64,000 nt of DNA from Leptodactylus fallax (Eukaryota; Chordata; Amphibia; Anura; Leptodactylidae), in the NCBI GenBank assembly GCA_947044405.1, contig CAMRHE010000166.1, forward strand, positions 1,737,501-1,801,500, in the 5' to 3' direction. The translations under genes were made by a program, and so were the position numbers. Under the pieces are notes generated by a model. That model saw only the letters and a list, made by a program, of their open reading frames with translations. It made no database searches and was not told the DNA's origin. Below are positions 40,201 through 43,586 of the stretch, in pieces (the stretch's first letter is position 1; every line of letters starts with the position of its first letter).

Positions 40201-41299
40201 AAACCTAAATGAAAACAGACCTTATTACTGGCAACAGTAAAACCAGCCCCTCGATAGGTGACGCAAGACAGTTCTAGCAGAAGCAGCTCTTGTTGTAACT
40301 TGTCCAAGCACTGCAATCCTACCCATGGTTCTACAGCCTAGCCTCTAAGGCAGGGGTAGGCAACCTTCGGCACTCCAGCTGTTGTAAAACTACAACTCCC
40401 AGCATGCATACTTGGCTCTGCTGTTCTTGAAACTCCTATGGAAGTGAATGGAGCATGTTGGGAGTTGTAGTTTCACAGCAGCTGGAGTGCCGAAGGTAGC
40501 TGACCCCTGCTCTAAAGTAATACAATTTATTCAGAAAACAACGTGGCAAAAAAAGACGACATTCATTTTATTAGCTCATAAAAAAGCCAAATCATAATGC
40601 AACAGCGTCCCTATAACATACACCACAGTTTTAGCCTAGGGTTCCATGACCACTTTGGTTGTGCAGAACAATGGACAGCCAGAGCTCAGAGAAAGGAATC
40701 CCACCTATCGTAACCAATACAGGTTCAGCTTTCGGCTGACTGCTTTGCAGCAACTTAGGGGTCATTACGCAGCTATGTACCCTTTCGGTATCTGCAATGT
40801 TGGCAGTGCAAAGATCGGTACAGTGTAGCCCTTGCCTATAAGAGTGTATTCAAACTATAAGTACAGGTAAAGTTTCCTAACATATATCTCAGACACTACT
40901 CTACAGCAGCATCAATCGCCAATAGTCAGACTACTACAGGATCCATATGGATTTGTCCACCTCGACAAATAGTAGTCATGATGCCAGTGTATAGAGCCCA
41001 CATTACACCCATGCCACCTTGGCTGTACACCTTCACTCCTTATACTGTAATGTAGCTGCCTGCCACTGTTTATTGTTCTGATACAGAGTGGGCGTGCCTC
41101 CTAGCACCCGGGCCAGGACACAGAGTTACTTGTCCACACTATGACTCAGGATTGAGTAAGTCCATGATCACACCAGACGTCTTATTACCCAGCTCCACGT
41201 GATGACATCATTGTTACTCGGGTCCTCTACCAGCGCCCACAACTTCATCAAGAAGGCCGGAACCAGAGGAGATCCCACAGAGGCGCTGGGCTCCTTCAT
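5338..41299 (-). CDS. hsf3: Heat shock transcription factor 3 gene (whole gene, split)
   Basis: Twelve coding exons span 36 kb on the minus strand and encode about 510 residues. The product is a nuclear transcription factor expected to trimerise through HR-A/B and bind nGAAn repeats. The order is a winged-helix DNA-binding domain (residues about 13-116), HR-A/B coiled coil (about 125-200), a variable acidic middle, an HR-C-like helix (about 355-385) and a C-terminal activation region. I chose HSF3 over HSF1, HSF2 and HSF4 on remembered features: SLESGLVKSDRG in the DNA-binding domain, EDPDSVINSILNEN in the middle and QYMGNPLLSLF near the end. All exons lack internal stops and use GT-AG sites, so the gene looks functional. 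An alignment would settle the paralogue. Confidence 0.85.
5904..6171. mobile_element. MITE, GGTTCACATCTG ends
   Basis: The left end CTCGGTTCACATCTGTG and the right end CAGATGTGAACCGGACC are inverse repeats. The right half contains GGGTCCCCAAGTGGACTCC, the signature palindrome of the element at 2893-3138. Non-coding. Confidence 0.55.
6425..7130. mobile_element. Broken copy of the TTAACCCCTTCCCG element
   Basis: GTGCAGCCAAAATGACATGTCACCTGTATTCTG followed by TTGGTACGATTATGG is the inverse of 14280-14345 in the better copy at 13435-14554. The later stretch with CGGGCATTGCCACTGGGTCTAC and ACAGCGGAGACC matches 13545-13590. A SINE tail sits inside it at 6566-6712. Ends are not resolved. Confidence 0.5.
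6566..6712 (+). mobile_element. 3' part of a V-SINE-like element
   Basis: ATTGTAAGCTCTCGTGAGCAGGGCCCTC, followed by CTGTAAAGTGCTGTGGAATATG and TTGGTGCTATATAAAG, is the tail of tRNA-derived SINEs common in amphibians. The last part matches the tail of the SINE at 35478-35690. The tRNA-like head is absent. Confidence 0.65.
7332..7397 (-). CDS. hsf3: HSF3 exon 11
   Basis: The acceptor TTGCTTTTTGCAG precedes CTG TTT AAA CCT. The exon encodes LFKPDLSSSDIPDVANNASIVN, comparable to the LFSPSVTVPDM region of HSF1. The strong donor GTGAGT at 7331-7326 ends the exon in phase 0, which does not join exon 12 in frame. Reading on to a weaker donor (GTGGAT, GT at 7315-7314) adds five codons plus one base (low end 7316) and restores the frame. 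The alternative is an undetected exon of 3n+1 bases. Confidence 0.8.
8067..8483 (+). mobile_element. 5'-truncated L2 LINE 3' end
   Basis: This segment is nearly identical to the end of the L2 element at 25202-25604. It encodes the last part of the polymerase (VSDRLLHPRCEKERYRKSF and LYNQHRPKRRSLHT), then the 3' tail ACTGAATTTCCCCATTGTGG with CTATTAAAGG and an (ATT)n run. Severe 5' truncation is typical of LINE insertion. It interrupts the older mariner element. Confidence 0.85.
8805..9060. repeat. Degenerate minisatellite of about 30 bp (GGCATTATACTGTG type)
   Basis: Repeated units follow the pattern GGGGGCACTAACGTGGCATTATACTGTG, about eight copies with variable length, ending in an inverted unit (CCCCCACACAGTATAATG). 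This is the same general pattern as the arrays at 28330-28510, 46225-46810, 48940-49140, 50595-50960 and 63235-63840. Confidence 0.65.
9191..9759. mobile_element. TTAA-flanked palindromic MITE carrying an insertion
   Basis: The left end is TTAA (9191-9194) then AGAGGACCTTTCATGTCC. The right end is the inverse, closing with TTAA at 9756-9759. Between the arms lies the MITE at 9232-9602. Same family as 3960-4505, 18840-19167 and 43011-43375. Confidence 0.75.
9232..9602. mobile_element. Tc1/mariner MITE with CAGGTGCATC ends
   Basis: The termini CAGGTGCATC and GATGCACCTG are perfect inverse repeats flanked by TA on both sides (9230-9231 and 9603-9604). The left arm AATTAGAATATCTTTGAAA is partly mirrored near the right end (CAAAGATATTATAATTTA). 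At 371 bp it has no reading frame. It landed inside the palindromic MITE, so it is the younger of the two. Confidence 0.8.
9760..10345. repeat. Unclassified insertion in the mariner, with strong palindromes
   Basis: A GC-richer block with an AGATGGATGCATCCATCT palindrome at 10093-10110, itself flanked by CACCAGGTGCT and AGCACCTGGTG in inverse orientation. Another inverse pair is TGGATGGAAAAACGCTGC with GCGTTTTTCCATCC (about 10162-10198). CGGTACAGTAATGAAGCCGG and CGGGTACAGTAGTGAAGCC form a direct repeat. The longer frames here have no family resemblance. I cannot name the element. Confidence 0.45.
10340..10940 (-). pseudogene. Mariner transposase remnant
   Basis: Minus-strand pieces read GDETWVHNHDSDQTRVH (first catalytic Asp region of mariner transposases), then KVITVFSDTEGILLIEFMPH and a degraded HPPFNLDLAHSDYFF (mariner HPPYSPDLAPSDYHLF, with the third catalytic Asp), and KFLRGLHFPNNNVVKEV. 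Several frame changes separate them, so no protein can be made. It belongs to the element bounded at 7869 and 11483. Confidence 0.75.
11488..12082. other. HSF3 intron 10, proximal part
   Basis: Mostly unique AT-rich sequence with A-rich low complexity at about 11985-12015. Two related stretches (ATAAATAGAGGAGTAAGATG near 11521 and GGATAAATGGAGAAGTCCGAG near 11888) look like degraded copies of one repeat. No gene seen. Confidence 0.45.
12083..12185 (-). CDS. hsf3: HSF3 exon 10, HR-C-like segment
   Basis: The acceptor CTTCTGATTTTTAG gives phase 2 entry, completing an Arg codon with exon 9. The exon reads DEIQDFLSCIDASLDELQTM, which aligns with the LDAMDSNLDNLQTML region of HSF1 and the DYLDSIDCSLEDFQAML region of HSF2, then a basic-acidic tail (LSRKKNVESDVIDE). 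The donor is GTGAGA, phase 0. This hydrophobic heptad region is the one that restrains trimerisation in vertebrate HSFs (family knowledge). Confidence 0.9.
12358..12642. mobile_element. MITE with TTAAAGGGGTTTTCC ends
   Basis: TTAAAGGGGTTTTCCTGGAT on the left mirrors ATCCTGGAAAAACCCTTTAA on the right. An inner inverse pair surrounds TATTGTATATCTTAGTATAGG. TTAA flanks both ends. Related short elements lie at 19452-20281, 31208-31488 and 34746-34851. Non-coding. Confidence 0.65.
13435..14554. mobile_element. Non-autonomous element with TTAACxCCTTCCCG ends, 1.1 kb
   Basis: The left end TTAACAACTTCCCGACA and the right end (inverse TTAACCCCTTCCCGCCGG) are matching terminal repeats incorporating TTAA. 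The interior has no conserved frame and carries homopolymer runs of C (13864), A (14465) and G (14499). A broken copy is at 6425-7130. TTAA target use suggests a piggyBac-type source (inference). Confidence 0.65.
14555..15009. other. HSF3 intron 9, distal part
   Basis: Contains a stretch with GGGACACTACTAAACCACCC and GACTAGTAGTTTAGTATCCC (about 14625-14675) that forms an inverted repeat, probably another small MITE. Otherwise featureless. Confidence 0.45.
15010..15216 (-). CDS. hsf3: HSF3 exon 9, variable acidic middle
   Basis: The acceptor is CTTCTCTCCCTCTGTAG. The first base completes an Asp codon with exon 8, giving DDLIQEVVIDD, similar to the SDDIIIYDVTDD motif of HSF2. A Ser/Asn-rich acidic stretch follows, then EDPDSVINSILNEN, which I recall as characteristic of avian HSF3. 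The donor is GTAAGT, leaving two bases. The region is predicted to be disordered and carries regulatory sequence in relatives. Confidence 0.9.
15307..15464 (-). CDS. hsf3: HSF3 exon 8
   Basis: This exon was found by phase. Exon 7 ends in phase 0, exon 9 needs two incoming bases, and this 158-base open segment supplies exactly 52 codons plus two. It ends ACTGA before GTAAGG and reads GEGTSETSIHTVEPEQ with a proline-rich end. The acceptor (ATTCTGTTTTTGAAAG) is the only phase-0 AG after an in-frame stop that has a pyrimidine tract, so the 5' boundary is less certain than the 3' boundary. Intron 8 is only 90 bases. Confidence 0.7.
15465..17187. other. HSF3 intron 7
   Basis: AT-rich intron. I see no coding exon, RNA gene or repeat that I can name. 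Short repeat debris such as CTAAAGCTAGCCATACATATAAGG near 16780 looks like the end of a small MITE. Confidence 0.4.
17188..17272 (-). CDS. hsf3: HSF3 exon 7
   Basis: The acceptor is GTCTGCTTGCAG-like (GCTTGCAG) and the donor GTGAGA. It completes an Arg codon with exon 6 and reads QLTLESTQSPPPKYSRHILQ, ending in GSEEE. The PKYSR motif follows the basic KRK end of HR-B as in HSF1 (MPKYSRQFS) and HSF3. The basic cluster at the exon 6-7 junction is the usual site of a nuclear localisation signal in this family. Confidence 0.9.
17620..17681 (-). CDS. hsf3: HSF3 exon 6, end of HR-B
   Basis: The acceptor CATTTTCTAG precedes GTG CTT CAG. The exon encodes VLQFILSLMRGNLVMTPKRK, closely matching IQFLISLVQSN..KRK in HSF1 and FILSLMRGN in HSF3. 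The hydrophobic heptads continue the coiled coil of exons 4 and 5. The donor GTATAT leaves two bases. Confidence 0.92.
17799..18065. mobile_element. Palindromic MITE in HSF3 intron 5
   Basis: CTGAGCAATCGTTGCTGTTAG on the left mirrors CTAACAGCAATGATTGCTCGG on the right, around a centre containing CTGTCCAGTGGACAG. The left end begins TAAAGAGGACCTTTAA, similar to the AGAGGACC family. No coding content. Confidence 0.6.
18356..18377. repeat. (AAAC)n microsatellite
   Basis: Five to six tandem AAAC units in HSF3 intron 5. Confidence 0.85.
18840..19167. mobile_element. TTAA-flanked palindromic MITE, AGAGGACC family
   Basis: TTAA then AGAGGACCTTTCACGTCCTC at the left mirrors GATGTGAAAGGTCCTCT then TTAA at the right. 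Both sides carry the GCGGTATATAA / TTATATACCGC module. Compact (328 bp), so a good representative of the family. Confidence 0.8.
19247..19322 (-). CDS. hsf3: HSF3 exon 5, HR-A/B core
   Basis: The acceptor GTTTGTCTGTAG and the donor GTAAGT are strong. It reads ENEALWKEVSTLRRRHSQQQ then KLLSK, the best conserved stretch of the vertebrate HSF coiled coil ([20 protein letters not shown] in HSF1). Entry is after two bases, completing an Arg codon with exon 4; exit is phase 0. This is the clearest HSF exon outside the DNA-binding domain. Confidence 0.95.
19452..20281. mobile_element. Non-autonomous element with TTAAAGGGGTTGTCCGGG ends
   Basis: The left end TTAAAGGGGTTGTCCGGGAT mirrors TTGCCCGGAAAACCCCTTTAA at the right, with TTAA at both ends. 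The interior contains the palindrome ATGTAGGTCATGTGACCTACAT (19568-19589) and a GC-rich block (19660-19900). Sits in HSF3 intron 4. Confidence 0.65.
20282..22099. other. HSF3 intron 4, proximal part
   Basis: No gene. Around 21055-21190 a short inverted-repeat element is likely (TCTAGCTTTTAGACATT against TTTTAGATTGTCTAGTCC). The rest is unremarkable AT-rich intron. Confidence 0.4.
22375..23274 (+). pseudogene. L2 endonuclease region
   Basis: An apurinic-type endonuclease domain: NVRSLANKMDEL near the start, LLTETWL (catalytic Glu), GGGLAMFVN, VIAAYVPPS, LVSGDFNHA (catalytic Asp/Asn) and SDHNLVHL (catalytic Asp-His). All catalytic motifs are visible. The frame ends at TGA (23272-23274) where relatives read through into PVYKPLVRR, so the stop is a point mutation inside a longer protein, not a natural end. 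Confidence 0.85.
23278..23658 (+). pseudogene. L2 linker between endonuclease and polymerase
   Basis: The same frame resumes after the TGA with VYKPLVRREPAVNRTVKIWS and DCFDTTAWEVL, the linker typical of L2-clade polyproteins. It fails again near 23645 by a frameshift. A neighbouring frame continues for about 15 codons, then returns near the G run at about 23690. Confidence 0.75.
23851..24903 (+). pseudogene. L2 reverse transcriptase, interrupted
   Basis: Reverse-transcriptase motifs in order: DDISARLIK, DYKPVALTSHLMKILERLV, PLQFAYRPG, MFFDFSSVFNTI (first catalytic Asp), GAPQGTVLAPFLFTLYTADF, and QKYSDDSAIVG (YSDD in place of YADD, as I recall for L2 relatives). The final codons are foreign: after NTYKC the frame runs into an inserted LINE 3' tail and stops. 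The true continuation begins again at 24905. Confidence 0.85.
24847..24904 (+). mobile_element. 58-bp L2 tail inserted inside the L2 polymerase frame
   Basis: The inserted bases contain ACTGAATTTCCCCACTGTGG, GACTATTAAAGGACTATTATT, the exact 3' terminus of this same LINE family, placed between TATAAG and TACCTGGG of the polymerase reading frame. AAG is present on both sides. This is most simply an extremely 5'-truncated retrotransposition of one L2 into another. Confidence 0.8.
24914..25405 (+). pseudogene. L2 polymerase C-terminal region
   Basis: The polymerase frame resumes with LGLLLNNKLDWADHMEALYR, RLYLLRKLRAFG, FGVACWGSS, then LLHPRCEKERYRKSFLP and a stop at TGA after LHTEN. A matching stretch occurs in the fragment at 8067-8483. 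The 3' untranslated tail and (ATT)n follow. Confidence 0.85.
25605..26153 (+). mobile_element. Decayed L1/Tx1-like LINE ORF2 C-terminus
   Basis: Translation gives RFVQLRHALQAQF and later, in another frame, LTCLRCGCENSNLAHDLVIHF. These resemble the YLQLRHA and C-x-x-C...H zinc-like C-terminal segments of amphibian L1/Tx1 polymerases. The (ATT)n tail of the L2 directly abuts its 5' side. The 3' continuation appears to be 29674-29898, beyond the Tc1 and Helitron insertions. Confidence 0.5.
26154..27780 (+). mobile_element. Tc1-like DNA transposon, inactive
   Basis: The termini are CAGTAGAGACCAAAAGTTTGG and the inverse of CCAAACTTTTGGTCTATACTG, extended by long subterminal inverse repeats (CACACCTTCTCATTCCAAGAG and ACTGAAGGCATCAAAACTATG, both mirrored near 27665-27770). 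Length is 1.63 kb, normal for the group. TA follows the right end, but the left flank is altered. The transposase is broken by at least two frameshifts and a stop. Confidence 0.88.
26569..27510 (+). pseudogene. Tc1-like transposase, frameshifted
   Basis: The pieces read in order: a helix-turn-helix (SQSLRKIGKILKVSPSAVAK), a linker GRPRVTSAAED, then after a shift near 26810 VKRRLCAAGLHGKIAARKPL, WSDESKFEIFG (first Asp), KHGGGGVMVWGCFAGD, FQQDNDPKHTS (second Asp) and [19 protein letters not shown] (Glu). The DDE triad is intact, and the terminal stop (TGA after LLQDC) probably replaces TGG. Confidence 0.85.
28258..28921. mobile_element. hAT MITE with CAGTGGCGTAA ends, 8-bp duplication
   Basis: The termini CAGTGGCGTAACTAG and the inverse of GGTATTTACGCCACTG are flanked by a perfect 8-bp target duplication ACTGGACT (28250-28257 and 28922-28929), the hAT hallmark. 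The interior has a short minisatellite (28330-28510), ACCCCAGAGTATAAT at about 28648, and a 24-base A run at about 28815. It inserted into the Helitron. Confidence 0.92.
28330..28510. repeat. Minisatellite of about 28-31 bp in a hAT MITE
   Basis: About six units of the form CTGCATACACTATTATGCCCCATAGTGGCCC. Same pattern as the arrays at 46225-46810 (opposite orientation) and 63235-63840. Confidence 0.75.
29674..29898 (+). mobile_element. Probable L1/Tx1 LINE 3' end with poly(A)
   Basis: Contains CTGTATATCTCAATAAATTG followed by a long A-rich tail (29868-29898). The signal plus tail indicates the 3' end of a plus-strand retroelement, most simply the continuation of 25605-26153. The link is inference from the nesting order. 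Confidence 0.45.
29905..29942. repeat. (CA)n and (AAAT)n microsatellites
   Basis: A short CACACA tract is followed by AAATAAATAAAT, directly after the LINE poly(A). Confidence 0.85.
29943..30731. other. HSF3 intron 4, no gene seen
   Basis: Unique-looking sequence with an AGAGAGAGAGA tract at 29955. No coding or RNA feature that I can support. Confidence 0.4.
30732..31213. mobile_element. Palindromic MITE, about 480 bp
   Basis: Left GCTTCTACACTTTCCAAAGA and TTTCTGCATTGCAGCTCCAT mirror right ATGGAACTGCAATGCAGAAT and TCTTTGGAAAGTGTAGAAGC. Outer ends AGTTAGTCAGCAGAAAAATTG and ATTTTCTTGCTGACAGAAT also pair. Non-coding. Confidence 0.7.
31208..31488. mobile_element. MITE with TTAAAGGGGTTTGA ends
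   Basis: Left GTTAAAGGGGTTTGACGAAG pairs with right TTTGATACAACCCCTTTACTG. Similar in type to 12358-12642 and abuts the previous MITE. Confidence 0.5.
31489..32034. other. HSF3 intron 4, exon-4-proximal part
   Basis: No repeat or gene that I can name in this 550-base stretch. Confidence 0.4.
32035..32159 (-). CDS. hsf3: HSF3 exon 4, start of HR-A
   Basis: The acceptor GTTTGCATTATAG opens phase 0 directly after the KRK end of the DNA-binding domain; the donor is GTATGT. It reads ITSVKSDEPH, LTEEELQKVVTELKDLKDVQ and SNMDSKLENMR, the linker and first heptads of the trimerisation domain (MDSKLLAMKHENEALW in HSF1). Two leftover bases join exon 5. Confidence 0.93.
32279..32925 (-). mobile_element. 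Decayed Tc1-like element
   Basis: The left end ACAGTGGGTGCTTGTGAAG resembles a Tc1 terminus. Minus-strand pieces give KHWGGGMVLTCFAASVPGRL and MHQDSKPKHKTFSTRELLKK, the GGG and DxDPKHT motifs in altered form. Many substitutions; not functional. In HSF3 intron 3. Confidence 0.65.
32926..34115. other. HSF3 intron 3, distal part
   Basis: Contains an (AAT)n tract at about 33025-33045 and T runs at 33557 and 33852. No gene seen. Confidence 0.45.
34116..34652. mobile_element. Palindromic MITE, about 535 bp
   Basis: Left AAAGGGAGTCTATCACCGC and TAGTGCTGTAGATGATGTTAGC mirror right GCTAACAGCATCTACAGCACTA and GCGGTGATAGACTCCATTTAA. The inner part carries GCTTCAGAGCCCC against GGGGCTCTGAAAC. Non-coding. 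Confidence 0.72.
34746..34851. mobile_element. Short palindromic MITE
   Basis: TTTAAAGGGGTTTTCCCATG mirrors CATGGGAAAACCGTTTTAAG over about 106 bp. Confidence 0.65.
34852..35040. mobile_element. MITE, GGCTAAGGC(C/T)CCAC family
   Basis: AAGGCTAAGGCTCCACGTTGCAG pairs with CAATGTGGGGCCTTAGCGTA. The centre GCCACTCTTGGCTTTGG is shared with 3884-3957, 55975-56215 and 61318-61542. Confidence 0.7.
35478..35690 (+). mobile_element. tRNA-derived SINE (V-SINE type)
   Basis: The head GGCGGCACAGTGGCTCAGTGG with box A and a box-B-like GGGTTCAAACCC is tRNA-like. The body (GACAACATCTGCAAGGAGTTTG, GTATGTTCTCCCTGTG, GGGTTTCCTCC) is the conserved V-SINE core, shortened by an internal deletion. The tail TAAAGCGCTGTGGAATATG and GGCGCTATACAAATAAG ends in (AATA)n. 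Confidence 0.85.
35691..37107. other. HSF3 intron 3, proximal part
   Basis: An inverse-repeat pair around 36108-36420 (ACTTAGACTAGGCAGTTT against TTTTAGACTGCCTAGTC) marks a degraded MITE. Otherwise no feature. Confidence 0.45.
37108..37312. mobile_element. MITE, TAGGTTCACACT family
   Basis: The left end TTAGGTTCACACTTGCGTTTG pairs with GGTGCAAGTGTGACCCTAG. Shares AAAAAGCGGTTACCCATGG with the copy at 2893-3138. Confidence 0.7.
37492..37619 (-). CDS. hsf3: HSF3 exon 3, end of DNA-binding domain
   Basis: The acceptor CATCCTTCTAG follows a pyrimidine tract; two bases complete the Tyr codon of NMYGFRK with exon 2. It then reads GFRKVMSLESGLVKSDRG, EFQHPFFKKG and LLENIKRK, the wing and last helix of the HSF domain. 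The donor is GTATAT, phase 0. SLESG here, where HSF1 and HSF2 have HIEQG and HIDSG, is one reason for the HSF3 call. Confidence 0.95.
37925..38215 (-). repeat. Dispersed repeat with CATAGAAACATAG motif
   Basis: GGAGCAACATAGAAACATAGCAG, then ACCCTACAGTGTTAATCCAGAGG and CCACCATAACAACATCAG, reads like a dispersed repeat I associate with amphibian genomes. I cannot assign its class from sequence alone. Confidence 0.4.
38216..38839. other. HSF3 intron 2, remainder
   Basis: No repeat or gene that I can support beyond an AAACAAACAAAC tract at about 38309. Confidence 0.4.
38840..38948 (-). CDS. hsf3: HSF3 exon 2, recognition-helix exon
   Basis: The acceptor CACTTCTATTACAG enters in phase 0. It reads NGQNFCILDEQRFSKEILPK, then YFKHNN and SSFIRQLNM. 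The last contains the recognition helix with the Ser/Phe/Arg that contact DNA in all HSFs. The best donor (GTATGT) leaves one base of the Tyr codon. The DNA-contacting residues I can recognise are conserved, so binding to heat-shock elements is expected. Confidence 0.96.
38949..40350. other. HSF3 intron 1, distal part
   Basis: Holds a degraded inverted-repeat element at about 39800-40130 (GGGATTTGTCTATATGACTGTAGCAGG against CCTGCTATAGCCATGTAAACAAATCC). No exon seen. Confidence 0.5.
40351..40509. mobile_element. Short hAT MITE with an 8-bp duplication
   Basis: The ends CAGGGGTAGGCAACCTTCGG and CCGAAGGTAGCTGACCCCTG pair, and the next 30 bases (CACTCCAGCTG, AACTACAACTCCCAGCATGC) are also mirrored. 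Flanks are CTCTAAGG and CTCTAAAG (7 of 8). At 159 bp it is a typical hAT MITE. Confidence 0.88.
41189..41299 (-). CDS. hsf3: HSF3 exon 1, start codon
   Basis: ATG at 41297-41299 opens MKEPSASVGSPLVPAFLMKL and WALVEDPSNNDVITWSW, the first helices of the HSF domain. No in-frame ATG lies upstream in the preceding 17 codons. The donor GTAATA leaves phase 0, so Trp37 joins exon 2 as WSW-NGQNF. A Trp stands where relatives I recall have Gln, Pro or Arg. Confidence 0.93.
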
Positions 41300-41640
41300 C
41301 CTGACAACGCAACACACTCCGCCACCTCCTGAGGAGAACAGCCGAGACACACAAACTACGCAAACACTCCAGCCAGCGCACTTCCGGAAGACTTATGCCC
41401 CGCCCACAGGACGGCCCCGAGGCCCTCACTGGTTGAGACGTGACAAGACAAAACCTCAAAGCTCCGCCCCTTCAGTCTGTTCTGCCGAGGTGGGAGAGAG
41501 GCGGGAGGAGTGTGTGGGGTGTACAGCCGCGGGCGTATTGTGTCTCAGGAAATAGTCACTAAACAAGGACACGGCGGGCGGGCTGGTGGTCTCAGCGAGT
41601 GAACTCCAGCTGTTGGGAAACTACACTTCCCGTGCAGTGG
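41300..41640 (-). promoter_or_regulatory. CpG-rich promoter and 5' untranslated region of HSF3
   Basis: A GC- and CpG-rich stretch directly upstream of the start codon, unlike the AT-rich surroundings. It has an ETS-type site ACTTCCGGAAG (41380-41390) and GC boxes CCCCGCCCAC (41398-41407) and GCTCCGCCCC (41461-41470). I see no TATA box, as expected for a CpG-island promoter. The transcription start is not placed. Confidence 0.6.
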
Positions 41641-42062
41641 CTGTCCTGACGTGATGGGAGTTGTCAGACAGACTAATAAAAATACACCAGCATTCTGTCA
41701 TAATGTGTGGCTAACAGCTGGCCATTTCCTTACACCTCATTTTCAATGTATTTAGACAATTTCTAACCGTTCCTGCGCCTCCTCCAACAGGTGACATGGT
41801 ATGCCCCCACATTATAATGACCCCCACCCCCCAGGAGCAGGGTAGGCCAAGATAGGGACGACTTGACCCAACATATTTATTATACCACATCAGTTTTATG
41901 ACGTTATACATGAAATTTACACCAGTTTCTGACTGGCATAGATTTCCGTTCACGGATGTTTGCCTGATTTATTTAAAGATCGGGGCCACTTGATGAGCAA
42001 AGTTTAACTTGTGGGTGACAGAGCCTTTATTAAGAGCCTATGCAGATGACCAAGTGTGCATC

Positions 42063-42312
42063 CGAGTTGGGGACTGAGTTTATCATGGAATGCATTTGGA
42101 TGACATCTGAGTGCATTCTGTGATGCAGTCACGTCCATGGGGCTTCCGGATCCATTTCGTTCCGATAACACAGACCTGCTTTATAATCATCCAGGTTATC
42201 GGAACAGAATGGATCCAGAAGCCCCATAGATGTGAATGCATCGCAGAATGCACTTGGATGTCATCCGACTGCATTTGTGATAAACTCGGCCCCTAACTCG
42301 GATGCACACTCA
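42063..42312. mobile_element. Palindromic MITE, about 250 bp
   Basis: Arms of about 115 bp pair around a centre near 42185. Left GAGTTGGGGACTGAGTTTATCA, GGCTTCCGGATCCATTTCGTTCC mirror right GGAACAGAATGGATCCAGAAGCC, TGATAAACTCGGCCCCTAACTC. Confidence 0.72.
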
Positions 42313-42350
42313 GTCATGTGCATGGGCTCTACAACTGGAATACAAAATGG

Positions 42351-42738
42351 TACAGAACCTGCCCCTCTTCAGAAAAGGAGATTCCACAGTACAGAACCTG
42401 CCCCTCTTCAGAAAAGGAGATTCCACAGTACAGAACCTGCCCCTCTTCAGAAAAGGAGATTCCACAGTACAGAACCTGCCCCTCTTCAGAAAAGGAGATT
42501 CCACAGTACAGAACCTGCCCCTCTTCAGAAAAGGAGATTCCACAGTACAGAACCTGCCCCTCTTCAGAAAAGGAGATTCCACAGTACAGAACCTGCCCCT
42601 CTTCAGAAAAGGAGATTCCACAGTACAGAGCCTGCCCCTTTTCAAAATGAGAAATACCACAGAGCAGAGCCCGTCTCTCTTCAGAATGAGAGATGCTACA
42701 GTTTAAAGCCTGCCCCCTCTTTTAGAATGATAGGCGCC
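42351..42738 (+). repeat. 39-bp minisatellite, seven near-identical plus three divergent units
   Basis: The unit TACAGAACCTGCCCCTCTTC plus AGAAAAGGAGATTCCACAG is repeated seven times from 42351 to 42623 with little visible change. Three increasingly divergent units follow to 42738. Since 39 is a multiple of three, several frames on both strands stay open and give spurious 13-residue-repeat proteins. Confidence 0.95.
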
Positions 42739-42934
42739 TTGGAACAGGTATATTCACACAGTTTTTTGCAGGTGGATTTTGACTGGGAGAGTTGGGAGGT
42801 GTTTCTGTGTAAACTTATCCTTAGGCAACATACACACGAGCATTTAGAACAAATTAAAGAGCAGAAACCATTTTAGAATTCAAAAAAACATTTATTTATT
42901 TATTTAAAATTTTGGCAGATTACCAATTTTACAT

Positions 42935-42989
42935 ATACAGTGGGGAAAAAAAAGTATTTAGTCAGGCACCAATTGTGCAAGTTCTCTCA
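42935..42989. mobile_element. Orphan Tc1 terminal repeat
   Basis: ACAGTGGGGAAAAAAAAGTA, TTTAGTCAGGCACCAATTGTGC is the terminus of the same Tc1 family as 43587-45181. It ends abruptly where the large palindrome begins. Confidence 0.65.
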
Positions 42990-43584
42990 CTGTATAAATG
43001 TAATCATTAAAGAGGATCTTTCATGTCCTCATGAATATGCGGTTTTATATACCGCTAGAAAGCCGACAGTGCTTTGAATTCAGCGCACTGTCGGCTTTCT
43101 GGGTATGTGCCCCGGGGCTGGAGATATTGGTGTTTTCAATTACCGCACCGATCTCTCCCCACTGTCAGAAGGGCATTCCTTACTGCCCAGCGGTGATGCT
43201 GAGCTGTGAGGAACGCCCTTCTGGCAGTGGGGAGATATCTGTGCCGAAACTAATGGCAGCGATATCTGCAGCTCCGGGGCACATACCCGGAAAGCCGACA
43301 ATGCGCCGAATTCAGTGCTTTCTAGCGGTATAAAAAAAACGCACATTCATGAGGACATGAAAGGTCCTCTTTAAAAATGCACTTTATTCTGGGTTTTTTT
43401 TTAATGCGCTGCCCAATCGCCCCAACCCTGCCCCGCTGCTGAAAACCCTGCCCATGAATCCCCACCAGGCCACGGAAAATTGGCCAACATGTAAGTGGTC
43501 CTTAGTACAAAAAAGTTTGGGGACCGCTGCCTTAGATGTAATCAATGATTGCAGTGCAGAGGCCCAGGGACATGTAATATAAAA
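42990..43584. repeat. Left arm of a palindrome of about 1.2 kb
   Basis: This 595-bp arm is the inverse of 45184-45421 joined to 47984-48338 (593 bp) at very high identity. It contains a whole AGAGGACC palindromic MITE (43011-43375), a hAT-like end (inverse CAGCGGTCCCCAAACTTTTTTG, about 43510-43532), and GGCCCAGGGACATGTAATATAAAA at the centre side. Confidence 0.88.
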
Positions 43585-43586
43585 TA

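Noticed and set aside
42232..42876. A 214-residue open frame of 13-residue repeats
   Set aside because: It is the 39-bp minisatellite read through; similar frames exist on the other strand and in other phases.
43031..43333. Open frames repeated at 43.0 and 48.0 kb (RFYIPLESRQC...)
   Set aside because: They lie in palindromic MITE arms; similar peptides arise wherever the family occurs (also 9.7 and 19.0 kb).
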